From assembly GCA_016710585.1 (NCBI GenBank), contig JADJVN010000046.1, forward strand, positions 62,001-126,000: DNA of 64,000 nucleotides, written 5' to 3'. Source of the DNA: Saprospiraceae bacterium (GTDB lineage Bacteria > Bacteroidota > Bacteroidia > Chitinophagales > Saprospiraceae). The notes beneath the pieces were generated by a model. That model did not search any database. It saw only the letters and a list, made by a program, of their open reading frames with translations, and was not told the origin of the DNA. Below are positions 53,773 to 62,510 of the stretch, piece by piece. The position numbers and the translations under genes are program-made. The number at the start of each line of letters is the position of its first letter. The first letter of the stretch is position 1.

Positions 53773-53940
53773 TCGTTTGCTTTTGTTGAAATTTGCGCAA
53801 AAATAGTATATAAACAATGCCTTTGTCAAGCTTTTGTTCAAATTAAAATAGACATCTATTAATTATATTGGCTTAAAAACCTGTTCCTTTGCCTATATTT
53901 TGTTTTATATCGTCGATAAGTTTGTAATATTAATGATTCG

Positions 53941-55221
53941 ATGAATAAATTTACTCGAATATTTAAAAATATGGTTGTTCTTCAAATATTACAAGACTGT
54001 TTTAGGCAAGCACGCCATCAATTGGTGAGTAATAAGTTGAGAAGTTTCTTGACATTATTAGGGATTTCGATTGGTATTTTTTGCATTATTGCTGTGATGT
54101 CCGCAGTTGATTCCTTGGAAAAAAATATTATTCAAAGCTTTGAAAAATTAGGCAATGATGTGCTTTATATCGATAAGTTTTCTTGGGAAGAAGAGCCTGG
54201 TAGTTCTTATTGGAAGTATGTGAATCGCCCCAAACCAAGCAAGGAAGATTTTGATGCAATTAAGAAAAAATCAAAATTGATGGAAGCAGCATCCTTAATG
54301 ATATTTATTCCAGGTAGAACGATTAAGTATAAAAATAATTATGTCGAAGGATCATACATGGCAGGAATTACGGATGATTATAATAAGGTGGTAAAGTTTG
54401 ATTTGGAGGAGGGGAGATATATTTCCTTTTCAGAATTTCAGATTGGTACCAATGTCGCAATATTAGGCAATAAACTTGCAAAAGCTATTTTTCCAAAAGG
54501 AGATGGTTTGGGGAAGGAAATAAATATATATGGTCAACATTACAATGTAGTAGGGATCCTAAAGGAAGAAGGTGAATCTATGATTAATGTAATGCCATAT
54601 GATGAAGCTATTTTTATTGCTTGGAATAATGCTAAAAAAGTGGTCAATGTAGGCGATGATTCAAATTGGGGAACACTATTGAGTGTAAAAGCTAAGCAAC
54701 ATGTAGATGTAGATGAATTGAAATATGAATTAGCAAGTATCATTAGGCCAGTGAGATCACTAAAACCAAGGGATGAGGATAATTTTTCTATTAATAAAAT
54801 TAGCATCTTAACGAATATTGTAAGTAATATTTTTGGAATACTAAATTTAGCTGGACTATTTATAGGGTCTTTTGCTATGCTAGTTGGTGCAGTAGGTGTT
54901 GCCAATATCATGTTTGTTTCGGTAAAAGAACGTACACCACTTATTGGAATTAAGATGGCTATTGGGGCTAAACGATTTTATATCTTATTAGAGTATCTTA
55001 TTGAAGCAGTGATCTTATGTGTTTTTGGTGGAATCATTGGTGTAGCTTTGGTTTGGTTAATTTTACTATTCGTGAGTAAAGCACTTAATTTTGAAATTGA
55101 AATGTCAGTATTCAATATCGTAATAGGATTGTTTCTTTCAGTTTTAGTTGGATTAATTTCAGGAATATTTCCAGCGCTTAAGGCATCTCGAATGGATCCA
55201 GTCGAGGCAATCAGAAAATAG
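53941..55221 (+). CDS. MacB-like ABC transporter permease
   Basis: 426 aa, ATG start (second Met at residue 11 possible). One N-terminal helix (LRSFLTLLGISIGIFCIIAVM), a periplasmic MacB core with VVGILKEEGESM, and three C-terminal FtsX helices starting near GVANIMFVSVKERTPLIGIKMAIGAK. It pairs with an ATPase that is not encoded next to it here. Such systems move signals, lipoproteins or peptides rather than ordinary substrates. Terminator follows. Confidence 0.9.
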   Translation: MNKFTRIFKNMVVLQILQDCFRQARHQLVSNKLRSFLTLLGISIGIFCIIAVMSAVDSLEKNIIQSFEKLGNDVLYIDKFSWEEEPGSSYWKYVNRPKPSKEDFDAIKKKSKLMEAASLMIFIPGRTIKYKNNYVEGSYMAGITDDYNKVVKFDLEEGRYISFSEFQIGTNVAILGNKLAKAIFPKGDGLGKEINIYGQHYNVVGILKEEGESMINVMPYDEAIFIAWNNAKKVVNVGDDSNWGTLLSVKAKQHVDVDELKYELASIIRPVRSLKPRDEDNFSINKISILTNIVSNIFGILNLAGLFIGSFAMLVGAVGVANIMFVSVKERTPLIGIKMAIGAKRFYILLEYLIEAVILCVFGGIIGVALVWLILLFVSKALNFEIEMSVFNIVIGLFLSVLVGLISGIFPALKASRMDPVEAIRK

Positions 55222-55282
55222 AAAATAATGATGTGGATTGATAAAAAGTATAATTTATCAGCATAATTGAATTTGATAGTTA

Positions 55283-55330
55283 GATGAAATAAAAAAGACC
55301 TAGCATTTTGCTAGGTCTTTTTATTTCATC
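55283..55330. terminator. Bidirectional terminator between convergent genes
   Basis: AAAAAGACCTAGC / GCTAGGTCTTTTT forms a 13-bp stem around a 5-bp loop (core 55292-55322), extending outward with one bulge. Lies between the permease and the T9SS gene and can serve both. Confidence 0.92.
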
Positions 55331-55343
55331 TTTAATGAAAAGA

Positions 55344-57242
55344 TTATCTTGCAACAACGAATTTTTTAGTCCTTGTACCATGATCATTTGATACACGGAT
55401 GAAGTATTCGCCATTTGATAATTCGCTTACATTAACTGGAATAATCTTATTGTCAAAATCTTTGTGATTTTCGAAAGACATAACGCGTCCATTTAAATCA
55501 AAAATTGTAAGATTTGCATATTTTTTATCTTCAAGATTAATTGTTACTTGTAATTCATTGTTTACCACAGGATTAGGGTAAATGCTTAATGAATTATCAG
55601 GAAGTGGAATGTCATCAGTTTTTGTGATAACATTCATCCTTAATCTAACAAGAGGTTGAGATCCAGCAAAACCATTGCTCCATTCATTATTAACGATTAG
55701 TGGATTACCTAGAACTTGAGTATTTGCTCTCAAATTACTTACTGCTTGGAATCTCCAAGTGTTAGAAGCACCAGCTTCAGCAGGATGTTCAACCATCACA
55801 AAATATCTTGTATTAGGTTCTAATTGAATTGGTCCAGAAGTGTTGATATCAAGTAAAGGAGCAGAAACTAATTCATAATTTCTTTGAGTGGTAAAATCAA
55901 AACTTGTTAAACCAATTATAGTAATCGAAGGACTTGTGATTCCTCCTGCAGCTTCAAAATTAGACCAATCTTCTAGTACATCAGGATTTACTTTTAACAT
56001 GTAGATTGAATTTGAAAATCCATTTAATGTTCCTCCTGAATTTGCAACAACAGAATATTCTACAGCTCCTGCTTCAAATTTGTCATTTGGTCCCCAACAA
56101 TTAGAAGTCCTATATTGATTTCCCCAAGAATAAGCGACGCCTTGTGCAGCTCTTGTGCCACCTGTGTTACCATTTTCTTTTTGGAATACATCGAAAGTAA
56201 CTTCAAAAGAATCTATTTTACTATTATCTCTTGTGTTAAAGTCAGCGACACCAGGGGAATAAAGAGACCATCTAATATAATATTTGCCATAATCTAATGT
56301 ACCTGGGTCAAATGTATTTAATGTAGATATAGTTGAATCATCAAAATTGATATCAAAAGTTGGATAAGTGATGCTATCTGCATATAAAACCGTTGTTTTA
56401 TCAATATCTAATACTTCTCCTTTAAATACAACATTTGTCTGATCAGATCCTCCTAAATTGCTTACTGTAGCATTAAAAACAAAAAGATCACCACAAATTT
56501 GTGATTTTGGTTGGCCATAAGATGCAGGTGTGTAAAAAGCACTGCTTATAGAAAGATCATTAGATGGAAGAGAAATAATCGTCACATCATCAATTAACCA
56601 AAAATAAAGGTCTCCTTCAAATAAAAATCTAATTTTAACAGCAGACTGTCCTTTGATCACTCCTGTTATGTCTATCAATTTTCTTGTTGCTAATGCATTA
56701 GTATTTGGAGTTGCTGCATTTGTAGCAATTTCTGAATTCAATTGAATTCTTGTAGGCCATGAAACCCCATTGTCTGTAGAAACCTCAACATATGTTTTTG
56801 ATTGAAAATTTCTGTAGTATTGATAAAAAGATAATGCTGCGGATGGGAAAGCTGTAGCATCAATTGTTGGTGAGGTAAGAACACCAGAATGTATTGCAGG
56901 TGCTTTTCCAGAATTTCTTCCTCCTGCTGCACTATTTCCATTAGTGTCAAGATAATCTGAGTTAAATATCATCGCTCCAGTAGCACCTGAAGGCGATGCA
57001 ATTCTAGTAGCTGAACCCCAATATGCACCTTTAGCTCCTCTGCCATCAGCAGTGAACTCCCAGATTGCATTTTTTGCTGAATCGGATACTGAAGATGTAA
57101 GACCCTCTGTTGTCCATCCACTAGCAGCTAGTCCTCCTGTGAAAGTAGATTTAGGATCTGCACTACCGCCCCAAAGGGTTGCTTGTGCAAAACTTGAGAA
57201 GAAACTACCGAATACGAAAATTAATGTAAAAATTTTTTGCAT
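55344..57242 (-). CDS. Large secreted protein with T9SS sorting domain
   Basis: 632 aa, ATG start, signal peptide ~1-20 (near SSFAQ). N-terminal jelly-roll-like region (WTTEGLTSSVSDS, APAIHSGVLTSPTIDA, LSFYQYYRNF, VRIRFLFEGDLYFWLIDDVTI-like) resembles MAM-type or choice-of-anchor folds. A middle beta region and C-terminal SIYPNPVVNNELQV and TRTKKFVVAR show a type A T9SS signal. No catalytic motif. Probably an adhesin or a surface-shell protein. It has a possible -7 box (TAATTTCG on the minus strand, 57292-57299). Confidence 0.85.
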   Translation of the reverse strand: MQKIFTLIFVFGSFFSSFAQATLWGGSADPKSTFTGGLAASGWTTEGLTSSVSDSAKNAIWEFTADGRGAKGAYWGSATRIASPSGATGAMIFNSDYLDTNGNSAAGGRNSGKAPAIHSGVLTSPTIDATAFPSAALSFYQYYRNFQSKTYVEVSTDNGVSWPTRIQLNSEIATNAATPNTNALATRKLIDITGVIKGQSAVKIRFLFEGDLYFWLIDDVTIISLPSNDLSISSAFYTPASYGQPKSQICGDLFVFNATVSNLGGSDQTNVVFKGEVLDIDKTTVLYADSITYPTFDINFDDSTISTLNTFDPGTLDYGKYYIRWSLYSPGVADFNTRDNSKIDSFEVTFDVFQKENGNTGGTRAAQGVAYSWGNQYRTSNCWGPNDKFEAGAVEYSVVANSGGTLNGFSNSIYMLKVNPDVLEDWSNFEAAGGITSPSITIIGLTSFDFTTQRNYELVSAPLLDINTSGPIQLEPNTRYFVMVEHPAEAGASNTWRFQAVSNLRANTQVLGNPLIVNNEWSNGFAGSQPLVRLRMNVITKTDDIPLPDNSLSIYPNPVVNNELQVTINLEDKKYANLTIFDLNGRVMSFENHKDFDNKIIPVNVSELSNGEYFIRVSNDHGTRTKKFVVAR

Positions 57243-57418
57243 TTGTAGATAATTTGTTTAATTTAATGATTTGTATAATTTTAATTCTTTGCGAAATTAC
57301 GGCATTTTTTACTTTCGAATTTCATTTTTTACATTTTTTGTAAAATTTGTATAGGAAAGCCTTTATCCTTTATTCAATAACGATCATTTTGCAATTTTGC
57401 TGCTTAAGCTTAAAATGA

Positions 57419-58399
57419 TTACATCCCAAGTATTTCAGCCATTTTGATCAAATGGCTTGGCGGTGAACTATTTTTATTGATGGCTTCCTCAAATTTTGTC
57501 AAGGCAAGTTCTCCATTGACTATGCCTGCCATACAATTCATTTCTCCATTCATTAAAGAAGTGACAGCTTCATATCCCAATCTACTAGCTAATATTCTAT
57601 CTGCATTCGAAGGAGAGCCTCCTCTTTGAAGATGGCCAATTGTGGTTACTTTAATATCATATTGAGGTGCTCTTTCTCTGAGTTGTTTTGCTATTTCAGC
57701 ACTATCTCCAATATGATTTCCTTCGGCTACGATAATCAATCCAAAAAGTTTTTTTCTCCTTAAAGATTTTTGTAACATTTCTACTAATCCATCAATAGTA
57801 GTTTCAGCCTCAGGAATAAGGAATGCACTAGCACCCGAGGCAATTGCAGTATACAATGCAATATAACCAGAATGTCTTCCCATTACCTCTACTAAAAACA
57901 ACCTGTTATGTGCATCAGCTGTGTCTCTAATTTTATCTACTGCTTCTATCGCAGTATTAACAGATGTATCAAATCCGATTGTAAAATCTGTTCCATAAAG
58001 ATCATTGTCAATGGTTCCTGGAAGTCCAATAATTGGAATACCAAATTCATTATATAATTTTAATGCTCCAGCAAAAGTGCCATTTCCACCAATAGCCACT
58101 AAAGCATCTATATCATTTGCAACCAAATTCTCATAAGCAATTTTTCTTCCATCAGGCTCCAAAAAACGCTGGGACCTTGAAGTCTTAAGGATAGTTCCCC
58201 CTCGCTGAATAATATTGGCAGTATCTGAAGGTTCAAGTCTGTTTATTTCACCTTCAATCATCCCTTCATATCCTTTCTGGATACCGTAAACATGCAAATC
58301 GTAAAATGCAGAGGCCCGAACTACAGCTCTGATAGCTGCATTCATTCCTGGTGAATCACCACCAGATGTAAAAACTCCAATTCTTTTAATTTCTTTCAT
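57419..58399 (-). CDS. pfkA: ATP-dependent 6-phosphofructokinase
   Basis: 326 aa, ATG start. VFTSGGDSPGMNAAIRA, GIPIIGLPGTIDNDL with the catalytic Asp, VEVMGRHSGYIALY and GHLQRGGSPSN are the standard PfkA motifs. Commits fructose 6-phosphate to glycolysis. Its start overlaps the end of the BadF-type kinase gene by 14 bp, so the two are expressed together. Confidence 0.97.
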   Translation of the reverse strand: MKEIKRIGVFTSGGDSPGMNAAIRAVVRASAFYDLHVYGIQKGYEGMIEGEINRLEPSDTANIIQRGGTILKTSRSQRFLEPDGRKIAYENLVANDIDALVAIGGNGTFAGALKLYNEFGIPIIGLPGTIDNDLYGTDFTIGFDTSVNTAIEAVDKIRDTADAHNRLFLVEVMGRHSGYIALYTAIASGASAFLIPEAETTIDGLVEMLQKSLRRKKLFGLIIVAEGNHIGDSAEIAKQLRERAPQYDIKVTTIGHLQRGGSPSNADRILASRLGYEAVTSLMNGEMNCMAGIVNGELALTKFEEAINKNSSPPSHLIKMAEILGM

Positions 58400-59234
58400 G
58401 CTTTATGTGATAACGCAATAAATCGTCAATTGGTTTTTTAGAAAAAAGTATTTTTTGAAACCCGTAAGGTGAGATTACTTTTTGAATTTCTTCTTGAAGA
58501 TGGTATGCTACACTCCCAACAAAGTAAATAGGAAGATCTGCATAATCAGAATAATAACTCAATCTTCTATGGTAAAAGCTGTTTAAGCATAGATAAACAA
58601 TGTCTTCCATTTGAGGATTGGACTTGTTTTCTACAACGAATTTTCCGAATTGTCCAAGTAAGGCAGACTTAAAATTGCTATTGTAAAATTCAGTAATAAA
58701 ATTGCTGCTCAGGTTTGGAAATTGGGACTCTAATTTTACTCTTATTTCAGCTTTTAGAACATTGTAATAATAATTGGTAATCAGTTTTTTGCCCAAATCA
58801 TTAGCACTTCCTTCATCTCCTAAAATATACCCTAAGGAGATTTTCTGATGAGTGATTTGGTGTCCATCAGATAAACAAGAATTACTTCCTGTGCCAAGAA
58901 TACAAACGATTCCTTCAGCGCCTTGTGTACAAGCTCTCACTGCAGCCAATAAGTCTGAAAAAATTTCAATTTGTTCTATTTCAAAGTATTTTTTAAAACA
59001 CTCAGCCAGTTTATCTTTTGTTTCGAATCGTACACCAGATCCATAAAAAAAAATACTGCTTACTTCATGCCTCGATTTTTGTTTTATGTCTAAAATTATA
59101 TCTAAAATAATAGGCCAATCCATTGTGGTAGGATTGAGCCCAGCTGTCTCAAATCTGTCTATAACTTTATCGCCTTGAAATATAATACAATCAGATTTAC
59201 TTGAACCGCTTTCTATAAGTAGAGAAATCATCAT
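58386..59234 (-). CDS. BadF/BadG-family sugar kinase-like ATPase (N-acetylglucosamine kinase-like)
   Basis: 282 aa, ATG start (a second ATG follows). Actin-like ATPase fold with LLIESGSSKSDCIIF phosphate loop, CILGTGSNSCL and GYILGDEGSANDLG, the pattern of glucosamine/GlcNAc kinases. Likely phosphorylates an amino sugar, such as GlcNAc from cell-wall turnover, feeding glycolysis through pfkA just downstream (14-bp overlap). Substrate inferred from family only. AsmA gene lies 8 bp upstream. Confidence 0.85.
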   Translation of the reverse strand: MMISLLIESGSSKSDCIIFQGDKVIDRFETAGLNPTTMDWPIILDIILDIKQKSRHEVSSIFFYGSGVRFETKDKLAECFKKYFEIEQIEIFSDLLAAVRACTQGAEGIVCILGTGSNSCLSDGHQITHQKISLGYILGDEGSANDLGKKLITNYYYNVLKAEIRVKLESQFPNLSSNFITEFYNSNFKSALLGQFGKFVVENKSNPQMEDIVYLCLNSFYHRRLSYYSDYADLPIYFVGSVAYHLQEEIQKVISPYGFQKILFSKKPIDDLLRYHIKHERN

Positions 59235-59242
59235 GCTTATAT

Positions 59243-62200
59243 TTACTTATCTTTCTTTTTAAATGGATCCCAATTTTTAAGTTTCTCTTTTGCTTTATCT
59301 ACTTCTTTTTTTCCACCTTCACCTAACACTTTACCTGCTTCCTTTCCTAATTTATCTTCTAGTATTTCCTTGCCTTTATTTGTAATTGCAGTATCGACGT
59401 GTTTTTTTGCTTCATCAGCTACTTTGTCAATTGCTTTTTGCTTAGCTTCTTCTACTTTTTTGTTTGCAACTATTCGCAAACTATCTTCAATTCTTTTCGC
59501 TTCTGCAAGAGCTTTTGATTTGGCTTTATCCAATTCTTGGTTTGCTCTATTTCTGATAGAATCTTCAGCTTTCTTTGCGACATCATTAATCATCCCTTTT
59601 GCACTTTCTTCAAGGTCTTGACCATCACTTCCAAGTAATTTTACGCTTATTTTTGGGTCATTCAGGACTCCAGTTAAATTTACTAATACATTGACATGAC
59701 TTCCCGTTTCTATATTTATTCCTGCTTTCGAACCTAGACTTTTCAAATATGCTATGCCTGTTTCAGCTGTAGCACCAACTGGATTTTGATTCAATTTATT
59801 TCTTGGAATTCTCATTTTAAAATTATAATCCATTCCGCCACTTATTTTGTGCTGTCCAGATATATTTACATCAATGTCTTGAACCGTTTTATGCATTTCT
59901 TTAATACTAACTGTGCCGTTTTCTACGGTAAACCAATTTTTAGTATTCTGAATGTTTAATGTCTTAAAGTCATTTAAATTTAATTTACTTGCAAGAGCTT
60001 CTATTGGCTTGTATCCTTTAATAGCCCCATTGACTGTCTCTATAATTCCACTAGCTGTTAAACTATTTAAATCGGGCATCATATTTTTGCCAAGAATTCC
60101 TTTTGCAGTAAAAGTTGAATTAAATATTCCTTCTATAAATTTCGCAACAGGAGCCAGTTGTTTAAAGGACAGGATTTGTTCAAAAGCTTTTGGAAATTGA
60201 ATGGATTTAAGATCATATTTTAAATCGAATGAAGGCTTTGTAATATCTGCGGAATTATAAGATCCACTGAGCGCCATTTGTCCACCCATAGCACTAGTAG
60301 TCATATTGTTTATCTTAATTTCATCATTTGCTACCTGTAGATTTCCTTTGAGTTGATTTAATGTGACTTTATCATAGAGTAGTTTATTAATATTAAAATT
60401 AATGCCAATATCCATTCCTTTTGGGACTTCAAAGTTTTCAGTTGAAGTTGATTCAGAATTTGTCGTTTCTTCTCCAAGAAATTTGGTTAAATTAAATTCA
60501 GGTCCATTAATATTTAAATTACCCTTAAGTAAATTGTTTTGATACACAAATGCCATCAATGGGCTTAAACTTCCATTCAACTGTAAAGCATCATCATTGA
60601 GTTGTAAATTGGATTCTACTATTTTTAAATTATCATTTTGAAAGTTAATTTTACCATTCAAGTTTTTGATATTATAAGTCTCGTATTGAATGTTTTTAAA
60701 ATTCCCGATAACATCCAGTTTCATATTTTTAAGAAATTCTGGAGCAGTACTTGATTCTTCTTCTTTTGTTGAAGATTGATCTTGAGACCATTCATTGATG
60801 TCGAAGTTATTACTATTTAAATTAATAGTTGCTACACATTCACCTGCTGTACTAAGTATTGCAAGTGGATTCAAAAATGTCGCATTCAAATTTAAATCTG
60901 ATTTGCCCAAATTTATTTGACTATTTTTTACATCAATATTATTAGGTGTAAAATTGATGCTCATCGCAGGAATATTTATCGATGGCATAGTCGGGTCAAG
61001 GTAACTTAAGGATTGTATATTTGCAAATCCATTTAATTTCATATTTGCATAATCTTTATTATTAATTTGGTCTTCTGTGAAATCGAATTGCAGATCAGTA
61101 TTTATGTTGCCATTTAGACTGATCCCTTTCTCTAGTGGCATTACTTTAGAGAAATCCTCAAGACTAATGTCAGCTTTAATGTTGCCTTTGATATGAGGGT
61201 TGTTGCCAAGATTATTAACTTGCAAATTTCCATCTACAGGTTTGTTGTTCATCAAAAAGTGGAATGGGGCTATTGTTAAAGATTGTGAAGCAACAGAAGG
61301 TCCATCATTTTTACTTTCTAATTTTACATCCACATTTTTAATTGAAGCAGGCATATCTGGATATTGAATGCCTCCATTATTGATATTTATTTTAAAAAGC
61401 CATGATGGATATATATTTTTTTCACTGTGGAAGTCGCCATTTATTTTTCCTTTTAATTCATAGTCTCCGTCTGCTTTGATGTTTGAATAATCCTTAGTGT
61501 AAGCATTTGGAATAAGTGAGAAAAGTTCTTTGAATGATGAAGAAGGATTTGCGATATCTAAATCCATTGTTATTTTTCCATCATCAAACAATTGGGTAAA
61601 TCCCTTTATATTTAAATTAAGATCGTTTAACTTTATATTGTTTTGCTTGAAAGTATATAGACTTTTATTTTGGTCTATTGTCATTTCAAGGTCTGATACC
61701 AATTTTACATTATGGAGATATTTAATGTTTTGTGATGTTAAATTAATACTGTCGATGGTGGTCTTTGTGTTTAAGTCAAGAATATTATTATTGAATGAGC
61801 CTTTGCCAAAGTGATTCAAATTGGATAGTTTTAGGAGCAGATTTGAACTATCATCTTTGTATTTAATATACCCATTTTTTATGGAATAATCTTGTAGCTT
61901 AAGATTTAATGGTGTTGAATTAGAGCTTGAATTACCACTTGATTTTATAATATCATAATTGGCTAATCCTTTGTTATTAATATTAATATTGACAACAGGA
62001 TGATCTAAAAATAATTTTTTTATTTCAATTCCTTTGTCAAGATTGAATAGATTCCAGAAATCAAATGCCAAATCAAGTTTATCGATAGCCAAGATTTCTG
62101 CAGAATCTATAGTTGCGTATGAATGTATTGAGAGTTTATCTAAACTTATACTTGCTTTAGGAAAATGTTTTAGCAATGAAAGCGACAAATCGTTAAATTC

Positions 62201-62338
62201 AAGTTTACCATTAATCTGTTCTGATGCTGCCTTTTGGACTTTTTGATAAATTTCTTTTTTATAGAGAACAGGTATTAGAATGAGTAATAGGATAATTATT
62301 AAAAACAGTAGTCCTAGAATTTTTATTAATTTCTTCAT
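59243..62338 (-). CDS. AsmA-family envelope protein
   Basis: 1031 aa, ATG start. One N-terminal membrane helix (about 5-27) and then a very long repetitive beta-rich region typical of AsmA/TamB-like proteins (LKHFPKASISLDKLSI, GKLEFNDLSLSLL), with many lipid-groove-like repeats. The last ~180 residues are Lys/Glu/Ala coiled coil (AKRIEDSLRIVANKKVEEAK). AsmA proteins are thought to carry phospholipid to the outer membrane. First gene of the run into the sugar-kinase pair. Confidence 0.9.
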   Translation of the reverse strand: MKKLIKILGLLFLIIILLLILIPVLYKKEIYQKVQKAASEQINGKLEFNDLSLSLLKHFPKASISLDKLSIHSYATIDSAEILAIDKLDLAFDFWNLFNLDKGIEIKKLFLDHPVVNININNKGLANYDIIKSSGNSSSNSTPLNLKLQDYSIKNGYIKYKDDSSNLLLKLSNLNHFGKGSFNNNILDLNTKTTIDSINLTSQNIKYLHNVKLVSDLEMTIDQNKSLYTFKQNNIKLNDLNLNIKGFTQLFDDGKITMDLDIANPSSSFKELFSLIPNAYTKDYSNIKADGDYELKGKINGDFHSEKNIYPSWLFKININNGGIQYPDMPASIKNVDVKLESKNDGPSVASQSLTIAPFHFLMNNKPVDGNLQVNNLGNNPHIKGNIKADISLEDFSKVMPLEKGISLNGNINTDLQFDFTEDQINNKDYANMKLNGFANIQSLSYLDPTMPSINIPAMSINFTPNNIDVKNSQINLGKSDLNLNATFLNPLAILSTAGECVATINLNSNNFDINEWSQDQSSTKEEESSTAPEFLKNMKLDVIGNFKNIQYETYNIKNLNGKINFQNDNLKIVESNLQLNDDALQLNGSLSPLMAFVYQNNLLKGNLNINGPEFNLTKFLGEETTNSESTSTENFEVPKGMDIGINFNINKLLYDKVTLNQLKGNLQVANDEIKINNMTTSAMGGQMALSGSYNSADITKPSFDLKYDLKSIQFPKAFEQILSFKQLAPVAKFIEGIFNSTFTAKGILGKNMMPDLNSLTASGIIETVNGAIKGYKPIEALASKLNLNDFKTLNIQNTKNWFTVENGTVSIKEMHKTVQDIDVNISGQHKISGGMDYNFKMRIPRNKLNQNPVGATAETGIAYLKSLGSKAGINIETGSHVNVLVNLTGVLNDPKISVKLLGSDGQDLEESAKGMINDVAKKAEDSIRNRANQELDKAKSKALAEAKRIEDSLRIVANKKVEEAKQKAIDKVADEAKKHVDTAITNKGKEILEDKLGKEAGKVLGEGGKKEVDKAKEKLKNWDPFKKKDK

Positions 62339-62510
62339 TTTAAAAGCAATATATTATTAGAAACGCCAACAAAAGTAACAAGGTACTTAAATTTTTCTTA
62401 AAATTTTAAGTAATATGCTAATTCTAATGATTTATACATATTTAAGCAACAATAATATGATTTGTTTAAAAAATTGAGAATAGAAAATAAAAAGACACTA
62501 TTTTGGCACT

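Noticed and set aside
59370..60200. Plus-strand open frames in the AsmA gene (59370-59621 and 59952-60200)
   Set aside because: Antisense shadows of the coiled-coil and repeat coding sequence; the minus-strand protein is clearly real.
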